Shown here: positions 1 to 7,000 of the stretch, in pieces
Layout of the letters: the number at the start of each line of letters is the position of its first letter
Numbering within the stretch: the first letter of the stretch is position 1
Source: CAYVOX01 sp964453035
GTDB lineage: Bacteria; Chloroflexota; Anaerolineae; Anaerolineales; Anaerolineaceae
Direction of reading: 5' to 3'
Assembly (NCBI GenBank): GCA_964453035.1
Contig: CAYVOX010000038.1
Span: forward strand, 1-23,312
Length of the DNA stretch: 23,312 nt
Notes under the pieces: generated by a model
Database searches by the model: none
Told to the model about the DNA's origin: nothing
Seen by the model: only the letters and a program-made list of their open reading frames with translations
Program-made: the position numbers and the translations under genes

Positions 1-102
1 CAAATCCGTCCGGTCATGAATCAAAACCAGCTTCAAGCGCTCTTTTGCCTGATTGGCGCTCGCCGGCTTGTTACCCATCAACCTGTCCAGCCACCCGGCC
101 AT
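1..102 (-). CDS. minE: Cell division topological specificity factor MinE (partial, 3' end outside window)
   Basis: Only the first 34 codons are present; the gene runs off the left edge. The visible protein begins MAGWLDRLMG and continues through AKERLKLVLIHDRTDL, the conserved anti-MinCD segment of MinE (AKERLxxxLxHDR). In this family that segment binds MinD and stimulates its ATPase, so that the division inhibitor is kept away from midcell. The short N-terminal stretch with W and L residues fits the membrane-targeting sequence of MinE. The ATG lies one base beyond the minD stop. A GGAGG ribosome binding site sits in the 3' end of minD at 111-115, eight bases upstream, which fixes the start and suggests coupled translation. 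The identification is firm although only a fragment is visible. Confidence 0.9.
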   Translation of the reverse strand, partial: MAGWLDRLMGNKPASANQAKERLKLVLIHDRTDL

Positions 103-103
103 T

Positions 104-907
104 TCAGTTCCCTCCCTGCCGCAATAACCGGCCAATCTTCCCAAAGAAACCATCTTTTTCTTCAAGGTTCAGAAAGGGCACTTGTTCGCCTTTGATTCTT
201 CGCGCAATGTTATTAAACGCCTGCCCCGCCCTGGATTTTTGATCAAAGGCAATCGGTTGTCCACGATTGGTGCTCATGATAACCGTTTCATCCTCAGGAA
301 CAATTCCAATCAGGTCAATAGCCAGCAATTCCAGCACATCTGCCGGAGCAAGCATATCTCCCCGTTTGACCATTCCCGGGTTCAACCGGTTGATGATAAG
401 TCTTGCCGGACCTTTCTCCTCAGCCTCAATCAGCCCGATGATTCGGTCGGCATCTCTCACAGCAGAGACCTCGGGATTGGTCACCACCAGGATCGTGTCG
501 GCTGGTGCTATCGCGTTTCGGAAGCCGCGCTCAATCCCTGCCGGGGAGTCGATGAGGATATAATCAAAATCAGGTCTCAACTCGTCGCACAGGCGCACCA
601 TGTCGCTGGGTGATACCGCCGATTTATCGCGTGTCTGCGCCGCTGGAATGAGAAAAAGTTCAGGCATGCGTTTATCTCTGATCATCGCCTGCCGCAGGCG
701 GCAGCGCGCTTCCACCACATCTACCAGGTCATAAACAATCCGGTTTTCCAATCCCAGAACCACATCCAGGTTCCTCAAACCGATATCACCGTCAATACAA
801 ACCACCTTGGCGCCCAATCCCGCCAGCGCCACAGCCAGGTTGGCTGTTGTTGTCGTTTTTCCAACCCCCCCCTTACCAGAACTAACAGTGATGACAGTGG
901 CTGTCAT
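104..907 (-). CDS. minD: Septum site-determining ATPase MinD
   Basis: This 267-residue protein has the usual MinD length. The deviant Walker A motif GKGGVGKTT is at residues 11-19, with the signature lysine K12 and catalytic-site K17. The GDIGLRNLD segment typical of MinD follows near residues 40-48, and the DSPAG switch II motif is near 120. The C-terminus, GFFGKIGRLLRQGGN, is an amphipathic helix of the kind MinD uses for ATP-dependent membrane binding. MinD recruits MinC to the membrane and is released by MinE. Its ATG overlaps the minC stop as ATGA and is preceded by a purine-rich GAGGGAGG site. minE follows one base after its stop, giving the order minC-minD-minE. Its sequence is clearly distinct from the ParA-like ATPase at 18111. 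Confidence 0.97.
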   Translation of the reverse strand: MTATVITVSSGKGGVGKTTTTANLAVALAGLGAKVVCIDGDIGLRNLDVVLGLENRIVYDLVDVVEARCRLRQAMIRDKRMPELFLIPAAQTRDKSAVSPSDMVRLCDELRPDFDYILIDSPAGIERGFRNAIAPADTILVVTNPEVSAVRDADRIIGLIEAEEKGPARLIINRLNPGMVKRGDMLAPADVLELLAIDLIGIVPEDETVIMSTNRGQPIAFDQKSRAGQAFNNIARRIKGEQVPFLNLEEKDGFFGKIGRLLRQGGN

Positions 908-1599
908 AAACCTCCCTCTCTAAATTCCCAAGGATCTGCAATGACTTGCTGGTTGATAATATGCGCAATTTCCGGCTGCGGCTTTCCCTTGCGTTTTGGC
1001 GGGATCGCCACTTTATCGGCTATACGCAGTTGCATCGGCGATAAATCTAACGCGCATACTTCTGCTTTCTCATTCCCTTCTGCCCCGGCATGCACCACTC
1101 CCCTCAGCCGTCCCCACACCACCACGCTGCCAGTAGCAATGATTTCTGCCCCTGGGTTGACGTCGCCAATCACTACCACATTCCCCTTGTATTCTACCTT
1201 GTGACCCGAGCGCAGCGTTCGATGGATAAGAATTGCCACCTCACCATCCAGGGTAGCGCTTGCCGGCTTAATGACACGCTCAGGCTTTGGGATTGAAAGG
1301 CGGGTAGCCAACCCCAACACCTGGGCTGTCTTTTCCGTCACGGGTGAATTGCTCAGTACCGCCCATAGGCTCACCCCGTTTTCCGAAAGCTGATCTCTTA
1401 GGCTGCACATCTCAGTTGCATGCAGGATGTGATTGCCAATATCCAGCGCAACTTTGGCGCCCTGGAAGAAACTGGCCTGCTCACGGATATGCTCGACCAG
1501 CGCTTTTTGCAGGTCAGGCCATTCGCCTTCCCCCAACGTGATGAGCAATCCCTCCTTCACACCCTTGATTTGTACCAGCAGCTTACGTTCACTGATCAT
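904..1599 (-). CDS. minC: Septum site-determining protein MinC
   Basis: MinC inhibits FtsZ ring formation at sites where MinD places it. The protein starts MISERKLLVQIKGVKEGLL, matching the N-terminal FtsZ-inhibitory domain (residues 1 to about 95). The C-terminal MinC_C right-handed beta-helix covers roughly residues 120-210, with the recognisable runs RTLRSGHKVEYKG, GDVNPGAEI and GRLRGVVHAG. I chose ATG at 1599, giving 231 residues, over an in-frame TTG at 1629. A TGATATAAT promoter element at 1631-1639 would put the TTG essentially at the transcription start, and the family N-terminus aligns with the ATG. The stop overlaps minD by four bases. A 63-base gap separates it from mrdA upstream. 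Confidence 0.95.
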   Translation of the reverse strand: MISERKLLVQIKGVKEGLLITLGEGEWPDLQKALVEHIREQASFFQGAKVALDIGNHILHATEMCSLRDQLSENGVSLWAVLSNSPVTEKTAQVLGLATRLSIPKPERVIKPASATLDGEVAILIHRTLRSGHKVEYKGNVVVIGDVNPGAEIIATGSVVVWGRLRGVVHAGAEGNEKAEVCALDLSPMQLRIADKVAIPPKRKGKPQPEIAHIINQQVIADPWEFREGGL

Positions 1600-1630
1600 T
1601 TTTACCTGAGTTTTCTTAAAGTGAGGCAAT

Positions 1631-1639
1631 ATTATATCA
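1631..1639 (-). promoter_or_regulatory. Candidate extended -10 promoter for minCDE
   Basis: Read on the minus strand this is TGATATAAT, a perfect TGnTATAAT extended -10 element. No convincing -35 box is seen; the hexamer at 17-base spacing is AGAACA. It lies in the 63-base gap between mrdA and minC, 31 bases from the minC ATG, and would give a leader of about 25 bases. It suggests the min genes can be transcribed independently of the upstream mre genes. Confidence 0.55.
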
Positions 1640-1662
1640 GATTCTGGAATAGGTGTTCTAAC

Positions 1663-3732
1663 CTACTTGGCGGCATCAATGGCTTTTAGCTCAAAGTAGG
1701 TTTCCATCACCTGCCGCACTATTGGCGCAGCAACTGTGGAACCCTCACCACCATTGTAAACAAACGCCACTACAGCAATTTCCGGGTCGTCAAAAGGTGC
1801 ATATCCCACATACCAGGCGTGCGCCGGCCAGTTGCCAAACGTGCAGCGGTTGTTTGCCTGCGCCACGTTATCACAATATTCCGCCGTTCCTGTCTTCCCG
1901 GCAGTGGGGATAGACATCCCCTCAAATATCGTTGAGGCAGTGCCATCCACCACCACTTTACGCATGGCCTGTTTCACCAGGTCAACCACCCAGGACTCCA
2001 CCACCTTCTTTTCGCTGGTCGCAAAACCGCGTTCATCGAAAATCGTGATTACCGGTTCTTTGGTAATATCCTTCGCGATGGTCGGGGTGGCAGTTTTCAC
2101 CACCTTACCGTCTGCGTCAACCACCTCTTTGAGTAGGGTCGGTTTGACTTGCTTTCCATCGTTCGCAATGGTCGCCGCAGACATCAACACCTGCAGCGGC
2201 GTCGAAAGCACATAACCCTGGCCGATCCCCGCGATGTAGGTATCTCCCGTGGACCAGTTCTCGCCTACATTCAGGCGTTTCCAATCTGGATCAGGAATCA
2301 AGCCAGTTGCCTCTCCGGGCAGTTCGATACCGGTCAATTCGTCGTAACCCAGTGCGCGTGCATATTCCCGCAACCTCTGGATGCCCAACCCTTCCGGCAC
2401 TTCATCCTCATACCCGCCGCTAATTTTATAAAAATATACATCGCACGAAAGCGCAAACCCGCTGAGAAAATCCAGCTTTCCATGCCCGCCGCCGGTTTGC
2501 TTATAAATGTAACACACGTAGGGGCGCTCTAAACCCGGGTCATTGGGCGAGTATTTTTCCGTCAACGTGATTTGCCCGGGGTCATCAATCAACTGATCAG
2601 GCGTGATTAATCCTTCATTCAGCACCCCAATCGAGGCTGCCAGCTTGAATACCGATCCCGGCGGATGCTCTGCCGAGATGGCGTGGTTAAACAGCGGCTT
2701 CTGCGGGTCCTGGCTCAACTGGTTGTAATAATAAGCCGGGATCTGCCGCGCCATCCGGTTGTTCTCAAAGGTCGGCTCAGAAACCAGCGACAAAACCTCT
2801 CCCGTCTTCGGATTCATCGCTATTACCACGCCGTTGGATAAACCCATATCTGGAAAACGCCGGTTCCAGTAATCCATCTGGTTCACCAGGGCTGTCTTTG
2901 CCGCAGATTGCAGTCGCGAATCCAGCGTGAGCCGCACATTGTAGCCTGGGATTGGGTCGGTGGGTTCTTCCAGGTCGCGAATGACCTTACCCGCCACATC
3001 CACCTCCACCACACGCTTGCCGTTTTGACCGATGAGGTAATCATCAAACGTTAGTTCAACGCCCCCAAAACCCACTTTATCCCGGTTTGGAATAAAGCCT
3101 TGCTCCCGGTACTCTTTCTCGTAAGCCGCCGGGATCGGCCCCAGGAAACCCACCACCTCCGCCGTCAAGTAACCTGTGGGGTACTCCCGGATGGGAACAA
3201 TCTCAATCCCAACTCCGGGCAATTCGGATGATTTCTCTTGCAGGGTCATCGCAGTTTTTTGATCAACGTTACACTTGACCTGGACCGGTGTATAAGGGGC
3301 ATTGGTATCCTGAATGTACACAATCTGCGTGATACCCAGGTCATTATCGCAGGGTTTGAAAGCCTTCACCGTATCTTCCTCAGTGTTACCCTGCGAGACT
3401 GGTACGCCCGTCAGGTTGGAAACCTGGCGATACACCTCTTGAACGGCACCCGGATCAAGCGGTAGTTCAGCCGGTGTGATAATTACATTGAAAGACGCCA
3501 CATTCTGCGCCAGGATGGTACCGTTGCGATCGTAGATTAATCCGCGCTGGGTGGGTTCGCTGATGGTGGTAATACGGTTGTTTTCAGCTCGCGCCAGGTA
3601 CTCGCCCCCCTGGAACACCTGCAAATTCAACAAACGCAGCACAAAAACACCAAACACCAGGATGATGATCCCGTAAAACGTAAATAACCGCCAGCGGTCA
3701 AAGGAAATTCTCGAAGGTAAGGGTCGGTTCAT
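1663..3732 (-). CDS. mrdA: Penicillin-binding protein 2 (elongasome transpeptidase)
   Basis: This 689-residue class B penicillin-binding protein crosslinks peptidoglycan during side-wall elongation together with MreBCD and RodA. A short cytoplasmic start is followed by one membrane anchor at about residues 15-38 (FTFYGIIILVFGVFVLRLL). The PBP dimerisation or pedestal domain follows, with RGLIYDRNGTILAQN. The transpeptidase domain starts near residue 270. Catalytic motifs are visible: SVFK with nucleophile S360, the SxN-equivalent S429-C430-D431 (SCD, with D in place of N), and K613-T-G in GKTGTAEYCD. The ATG overlaps the mreD stop as ATGA and has a GAGGTG ribosome binding site five bases upstream. 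Placement after mreD and the full-length pedestal support PBP2 rather than a septal PBP3. No rodA gene is present in this window. Confidence 0.95.
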   Translation of the reverse strand: MNRPLPSRISFDRWRLFTFYGIIILVFGVFVLRLLNLQVFQGGEYLARAENNRITTISEPTQRGLIYDRNGTILAQNVASFNVIITPAELPLDPGAVQEVYRQVSNLTGVPVSQGNTEEDTVKAFKPCDNDLGITQIVYIQDTNAPYTPVQVKCNVDQKTAMTLQEKSSELPGVGIEIVPIREYPTGYLTAEVVGFLGPIPAAYEKEYREQGFIPNRDKVGFGGVELTFDDYLIGQNGKRVVEVDVAGKVIRDLEEPTDPIPGYNVRLTLDSRLQSAAKTALVNQMDYWNRRFPDMGLSNGVVIAMNPKTGEVLSLVSEPTFENNRMARQIPAYYYNQLSQDPQKPLFNHAISAEHPPGSVFKLAASIGVLNEGLITPDQLIDDPGQITLTEKYSPNDPGLERPYVCYIYKQTGGGHGKLDFLSGFALSCDVYFYKISGGYEDEVPEGLGIQRLREYARALGYDELTGIELPGEATGLIPDPDWKRLNVGENWSTGDTYIAGIGQGYVLSTPLQVLMSAATIANDGKQVKPTLLKEVVDADGKVVKTATPTIAKDITKEPVITIFDERGFATSEKKVVESWVVDLVKQAMRKVVVDGTASTIFEGMSIPTAGKTGTAEYCDNVAQANNRCTFGNWPAHAWYVGYAPFDDPEIAVVAFVYNGGEGSTVAAPIVRQVMETYFELKAIDAAK

Positions 3733-4229
3733 ACATTCACCTCAACCGGATAAACCAGCCTTGCCAGGTCCGTCATGATGACGTAAACCGGCAGAGCAAT
3801 CAACAAATTCAGCAGGATGCTCGGCAGCGTAATCCATGACAGGCTTTCTTCAAGCGGCAGGTTCACGCCGTTGATAAACAGCATGACAATTGAAATCAGA
3901 TGTTGCAATGTGGATCCAATCACAACGCCAAGGAACAGCACCAGAATGGGTATCTGCCACACCCTGCGCCGCAACACCCTGATAAGACCCACCACCAGCA
4001 AGTAGCAAACCAGCGGGGTAAAACTGGGCAGCGCGGAAATGGCACTCACCAACAAGCCCCCCACCACCGCCCACGCCCAGGAACTGGTGACGTTCTCCTG
4101 CAGCGCCCAGGCAATCAAGATGACCAGAATAAGGTCAGGAATGCCTCCCAGCAGCGGCAAATTACTGGCAATCGCCAGCTGAACCATTAAAGCCAGCACC
4201 ATCACAGGAATTGAAAGAAGGGTTGCCAT
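3729..4229 (-). CDS. mreD: Rod shape-determining protein MreD
   Basis: This small, very hydrophobic protein of 166 residues has about five predicted membrane segments (for example residues 3-22, 27-45, 52-80, 90-112 and 135-155). MreD sequences are poorly conserved, so the call rests on size, membrane profile and position. The gene lies one base after the mreC stop and overlaps the PBP2 gene by four bases, which is the standard mreC-mreD-mrdA order. MreD links the cytoplasmic MreB filaments and MreC to the wall synthases. The ribosome binding site is weak, so translation probably depends on coupling with mreC. Confidence 0.88.
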   Translation of the reverse strand: MATLLSIPVMVLALMVQLAIASNLPLLGGIPDLILVILIAWALQENVTSSWAWAVVGGLLVSAISALPSFTPLVCYLLVVGLIRVLRRRVWQIPILVLFLGVVIGSTLQHLISIVMLFINGVNLPLEESLSWITLPSILLNLLIALPVYVIMTDLARLVYPVEVNV

Positions 4230-4230
4230 T

Positions 4231-5076
4231 CTACCGCACAGCTGTTGGCACCAGGGGTTGAATATCCACCGGCTTGAAATTGGTGATAATCAACACCGCC
4301 CTCAGATTGGTAAGGTCCGCTGCCGTCTGGATAGCAGCCGACTGGAATAACTCATTAGTCCTTTTACGGACACTCACCACCTGTCCAACCACAATATCCT
4401 GGGGGTAGTTGCCCCCCAGGCCAGAGGTCAATACCAGTTCTCCCGGCTGAAGGTTGACATCCTGAGGTACCATCTCCAGGGTCACTTCACCGGTCACAGA
4501 ACCTTTAATTTGGGCTTCCTTCTGGCTGGATTTCAACCTTACATTCACCGCCGAGGAAGCATCCGAGATCAATCTCACCCGCGCCCCACCTGCAGTTACC
4601 GCATCAATCCGCCCCACCAATCCCTGCTGCGTCACCACCGGCATACCATGACGGATGCCATCATCCGAGCCCTTATCCAGGAATACGTACTGCAAAAACG
4701 GGCTTGGATCGCGCCCAATGACTGCCGCTGCCACGTACTGGTTTTGCGGACGCGCGCGCGCGAAATCCAGCAGGGCATACAACACCTGTGATTCACTCAA
4801 CTGCTGCTGCAACTGCACAATTTGAATTTCGAGGCTGGAAACTTTATTTTCCAATTCGGTGTTTCGTAGACGCACTGCTGCCACATCTCTTGGAACCGTC
4901 AGAAATTCCACGAACGTCTGGTACCGTCCAGATAACCACTCCTGGGCTGTTATCAACGGGTCCGTGGCAACCTTAAGCGCCGGACCCAGATAGCCCGCCA
5001 ACGCCAAAACAATGACCCCACTGATGATTAAAAAGGCAATGAAGGTTCGCCAGATTTGCGGGGAAAGATTTTTCAT
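4231..5076 (-). CDS. mreC: Rod shape-determining protein MreC
   Basis: This 281-residue protein has one N-terminal membrane anchor (about residues 13-33), a coiled coil at about 65-103 rich in L/E/Q heptads, and the periplasmic beta-domain of MreC. Family landmarks include AAAVIGRDPSPF, the stretch KGSDDGIRHGMPVVTQQGLVGRI (residues about 135-160) and VLTSGLGGNYPQDIVVG. MreC acts outside the membrane as a scaffold that activates PBP2 and organises the elongation complex. The ATG at 5076 begins MKNLSPQIW. No strong Shine-Dalgarno is seen; mreB ends 45 bases upstream. A run of alternating CG at 4751-4762 encodes ARAR and is ordinary coding sequence. Confidence 0.95.
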   Translation of the reverse strand: MKNLSPQIWRTFIAFLIISGVIVLALAGYLGPALKVATDPLITAQEWLSGRYQTFVEFLTVPRDVAAVRLRNTELENKVSSLEIQIVQLQQQLSESQVLYALLDFARARPQNQYVAAAVIGRDPSPFLQYVFLDKGSDDGIRHGMPVVTQQGLVGRIDAVTAGGARVRLISDASSAVNVRLKSSQKEAQIKGSVTGEVTLEMVPQDVNLQPGELVLTSGLGGNYPQDIVVGQVVSVRKRTNELFQSAAIQTAADLTNLRAVLIITNFKPVDIQPLVPTAVR

Positions 5077-5121
5077 GTTAGTCAGACAATAAAACGATCG
5101 TCACCAACCGCCTCTCGCGCT

Positions 5122-6183
5122 TTACCGGGCGCCAGAACGATCCAATCCAACCAGGAATTGGCGGTAATTATCCAGGTTCTCCAGGATCATAGTTGCGCCG
5201 CGAACCACGCACGTGAGCGGGTCGTCGGCCACCCAAACTCGAAGGTTTAACTCATCTGTCAACCGATCAACCAGTCCACCCAGCTGCGAACCCCCACCAG
5301 CCAGGCACACCCCCGATTCGATTAAGTCGGCCACAATTTCTGGAGGCGCCTCGTCCAGCGCATCCTTGATGGTCTCCACAATCACCTGAACCGATCCCGT
5401 AATGGCTTCGCGAATCTCAACCGATGAAACCTCCAGCGCTTCAGGCAATCCTGAAACCAGGTTACGACCTCTCACCGTGAAGGTTTTCTCAACCGGCAAG
5501 GGATAAGCTGAGCCGATGGTCATTTTAACCATTTCAGCCATGCGTTCGCCAATGAAAAGGTTATATTTGTTGCGAATGTAGGTGATAATATCCTGGTCCA
5601 ACTCATCGCCCGCCACCCTTAACGAGCGCGAGACCACGATCCCACCCATTGAGATAATGGCGACCTCGGTTGTTCCTCCCCCGATATCCACCACCATGCT
5701 GCCGCGGACTTCAGTCACCGGCAAGCCTGCGCCGAGCGCTGCAGCCCTCGGTTCCTCAATCAGAAAAGCATCCCGCGCGCCAGCCGCCATCGCCGCGTCA
5801 TACACGGCGCGTTTTTCCACTTCCGTTGCGCCAGAGGGAATGCCAATCACCACTCTCGGACGCGGCATCGGCACCAGGGATTGCTGGTGGGCTTTACCGA
5901 TAAAATACCCCAGCATCGCCTGTGTAATCTCAAATTCGGAGATCACCCCATCCCTAAGCGGGCGAACCGCAATCACATTCGCTGGGGTGCGTCCCACCAT
6001 CTCTTTTGCCTGGGCGCCAATCGCCAGCGGACGGCGGCTGCGTTTCTCAATCGCAACCCACGATGGTTCATTAATAACAATCCCCTTACCGCGCACGCTC
6101 ACCAGGGTGTTGGCTGTACCCAGGTCGATGCCGATATCGAGAGAGAATAACCCCAACAACCAGTTGAGTGGATTAAAAGCCAA
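5122..6183 (-). CDS. mreB: Actin-like rod shape-determining protein MreB
   Basis: This bacterial actin polymerises at the inner membrane and directs side-wall synthesis. The ATPase landmarks are present: phosphate-1 loop DIGIDLGTANT near the N-terminus, phosphate-2 loop VVDIGGGTTEVAIIS mid-protein, and the adenosine-binding CLAGGGSQLGGL near the C-terminus. I placed the start at TTG 6183 (353 residues). AAGGAG at 6190-6195 lies six bases upstream of it, whereas the in-frame GTG at 6198 has no ribosome binding site and would itself overlap this motif. The extra residues would be only MKEQR, so function is unaffected. The N-terminal NPLNWLLGLF is hydrophobic and could be a membrane-binding helix. 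It is first in the mre-min operon, downstream of an extended -10 promoter. Confidence 0.95.
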   Translation of the reverse strand: MAFNPLNWLLGLFSLDIGIDLGTANTLVSVRGKGIVINEPSWVAIEKRSRRPLAIGAQAKEMVGRTPANVIAVRPLRDGVISEFEITQAMLGYFIGKAHQQSLVPMPRPRVVIGIPSGATEVEKRAVYDAAMAAGARDAFLIEEPRAAALGAGLPVTEVRGSMVVDIGGGTTEVAIISMGGIVVSRSLRVAGDELDQDIITYIRNKYNLFIGERMAEMVKMTIGSAYPLPVEKTFTVRGRNLVSGLPEALEVSSVEIREAITGSVQVIVETIKDALDEAPPEIVADLIESGVCLAGGGSQLGGLVDRLTDELNLRVWVADDPLTCVVRGATMILENLDNYRQFLVGLDRSGAR

Positions 6184-6189
6184 TCGTTG

Positions 6190-6195
6190 CTCCTT
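6190..6195 (-). promoter_or_regulatory. Ribosome binding site that decides the mreB start
   Basis: AAGGAG on the minus strand lies six bases before TTG 6183. It falls inside the longer frame that would start at GTG 6198, which argues that TTG is the real start. Confidence 0.6.
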
Positions 6196-6225
6196 CACGC
6201 CCGATGAAACATCACTGTCAGAAAA

Positions 6226-6234
6226 ATTATACCA
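6226..6234 (-). promoter_or_regulatory. Candidate extended -10 promoter of the mre-min operon
   Basis: The minus strand reads TGGTATAAT, a perfect TGnTATAAT extended -10, 42 bases before the proposed mreB TTG. The -35 region is poor (ACAATG at 17-base spacing), which is normal for extended -10 promoters. It is divergent from the tRNA promoter about 80 bases away. Confidence 0.6.
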
Positions 6235-6310
6235 TAGTCAGATTCGCCCATTGTTACAACCACTTTGCTCAACCTGCCCCTCGTGAAGGTTTATTAATGA
6301 TTTACACCTG

Positions 6311-6319
6311 TGATATAAT
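6311..6319 (+). promoter_or_regulatory. Candidate extended -10 promoter of tRNA-Gly
   Basis: TGATATAAT is a perfect extended -10 element, 14 bases before the mature tRNA 5' end, as expected for a stable RNA gene with a short leader. The best -35 candidate, TTATTA at 6291-6296 with 17-base spacing, is weak. Confidence 0.6.
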
Positions 6320-6333
6320 GTCAATCGTTAACC

Positions 6334-6404
6334 GCGGGTGTCGCCAAGTGGTAAGGCAGTAGCTTCCCAAGTTACCATTCGTGGGTTCGAGTCCCATCAC
6401 CCGC
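6334..6404 (+). tRNA. tRNA-Gly, anticodon CCC
   Basis: The sequence folds as a cloverleaf. The acceptor stem pairs GCGGGTG (6334-6340) with CACCCGC (6398-6404), all seven pairs Watson-Crick. The anticodon stem pairs GTAGC with GTTAC and contains one G-U pair. The anticodon loop TTCCCAA (6364-6370) gives anticodon CCC at 6366-6368, reading the glycine codon GGG. The T arm is GTGGG-TTCGAGT-CCCAT. The base after the acceptor stem is T (6405), matching the U73 discriminator of bacterial tRNA-Gly. CCA is not encoded at the correct place (CAC follows), so it must be added after transcription. The gene stands alone, with its own promoter and terminator. Confidence 0.96.
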
Positions 6405-6410
6405 TCACCA

Positions 6411-6436
6411 AACTTCCTCATGCGAGGAAGTTTTTT
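6411..6436 (+). terminator. Intrinsic terminator after tRNA-Gly
   Basis: AACTTCCTC (6411-6419) and GAGGAAGTT (6424-6432) form a perfect 9-base-pair stem with a four-base loop, running into six Ts (6431-6436). It should end the tRNA transcript and insulate the downstream signalling operon. Confidence 0.93.
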
Positions 6437-6540
6437 CATTATTAATCCTCTCTCCAAGGTGGTACACATTTTGCACATCGCTTAACAAAAGTGTAATCGT
6501 ATTAAACTGATCTGCAAGGTATTTATAAAGGGTAACTTTA

Positions 6541-6546
6541 TATAAT
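6541..6546 (+). promoter_or_regulatory. Candidate -10 box of the signalling operon
   Basis: A perfect TATAAT lies 64 bases before the first receiver gene, within the AT-rich 6437-6546 stretch that follows the terminator. No good -35 box is present at 16-18 bases and there is no TG extension, so an activator or an alternative sigma factor may be involved. Nothing else recognisable is seen between 6437 and 6540. Confidence 0.4.
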
Positions 6547-6552
6547 AGGAAA

Positions 6553-6596
6553 GACCTGGGCAGTGCCTGCCAGTATTTCTATTTGTGATCCAGGTC
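6553..6596 (+). promoter_or_regulatory. Structured 5' leader with nested inverted repeats
   Basis: GACCTGG at 6553-6559 is the exact reverse complement of CCAGGTC at 6590-6596. Inside, GGCAG (6559-6563) and CTGCC (6567-6571) form a second small hairpin that shares base 6559 with the outer arm. The outer 3' arm ends directly against the AGGAG ribosome binding site (6597-6601) of the first receiver gene, so pairing could affect its translation. It matches no riboswitch class that I recognise. Confidence 0.35.
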
Positions 6597-6610
6597 AGGA
6601 GCTAAACAGC

Positions 6611-6988
6611 ATGGCGGAAAAGAAAACCATCCTTTACGTCGAAGACAATCTAGAAAATCGCATTTTAGTGCGGCGTTTGCTGCTTTCTGAAGGCTACATC
6701 GTCGTCGAAGCTGAAAATGCCGTCAAGGCGCTTGAAATCCTCAAATCATCCCGTCCCGACCTCATTCTCATGGATATTAATATGCCCGATGTGGACGGTT
6801 ACACCCTTACCAGTCAAATCAAAGCCCTCCCCGCCTACCAATCTGTACCCGTCATCGCCCTCACCGCCAATGTTATGCGCGGCGACCGCGAAAAGGTCTT
6901 CAAGGCCGGCTGCAACGGCTATATTGAAAAACCCATCGATGTTGACCGCTTCTTAATCCAGGTGGCGCAATTCTTTCCAGCTTCATAG
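6611..6988 (+). CDS. Single-domain response regulator (CheY/DivK-like receiver)
   Basis: This 125-residue protein is a receiver domain and nothing else. The phosphorylation site is complete: acidic pair E11-D12, phospho-acceptor D55 in LILMDINMPDVDGY, T85 in ALTAN, and K107 in EKP. It can take phosphate from a histidine kinase but carries no DNA-binding or enzymatic output, so it must act by protein contact or as a phosphate sink or shuttle. I chose ATG 6611, which has AGGAG nine bases upstream, over an in-frame GTG at 6563 whose extra residues fall in the structured leader. It is the first gene of a same-strand operon; the next gene starts 12 bases after its stop. The likely kinase is the hybrid kinase at the far end of the operon. 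Confidence 0.92.
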   Translation: MAEKKTILYVEDNLENRILVRRLLLSEGYIVVEAENAVKALEILKSSRPDLILMDINMPDVDGYTLTSQIKALPAYQSVPVIALTANVMRGDREKVFKAGCNGYIEKPIDVDRFLIQVAQFFPAS

Positions 6989-7000
6989 ACAGGTTATCCC

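Noticed and set aside
1600..1629. Longer MinC starting at TTG 1629
   Set aside because: The candidate promoter at 1631-1639 would leave no leader, and the family N-terminus aligns with ATG 1599.
4751..4762. Alternating CG repeat, possible slippage site or Z-DNA
   Set aside because: It encodes ARAR in frame within mreC with no disruption, so there is no reason to call it a functional element.
5582..6286. 234-codon plus-strand frame over mreB and its promoter
   Set aside because: It is antisense to unmistakable MreB motifs, has a composition unlike a real protein, and would cover the mreB promoter.
6563..6610. Upstream GTG start for the first receiver
   Set aside because: Its extra residues overlap the inverted-repeat leader, and AGGAG is correctly spaced for ATG 6611.
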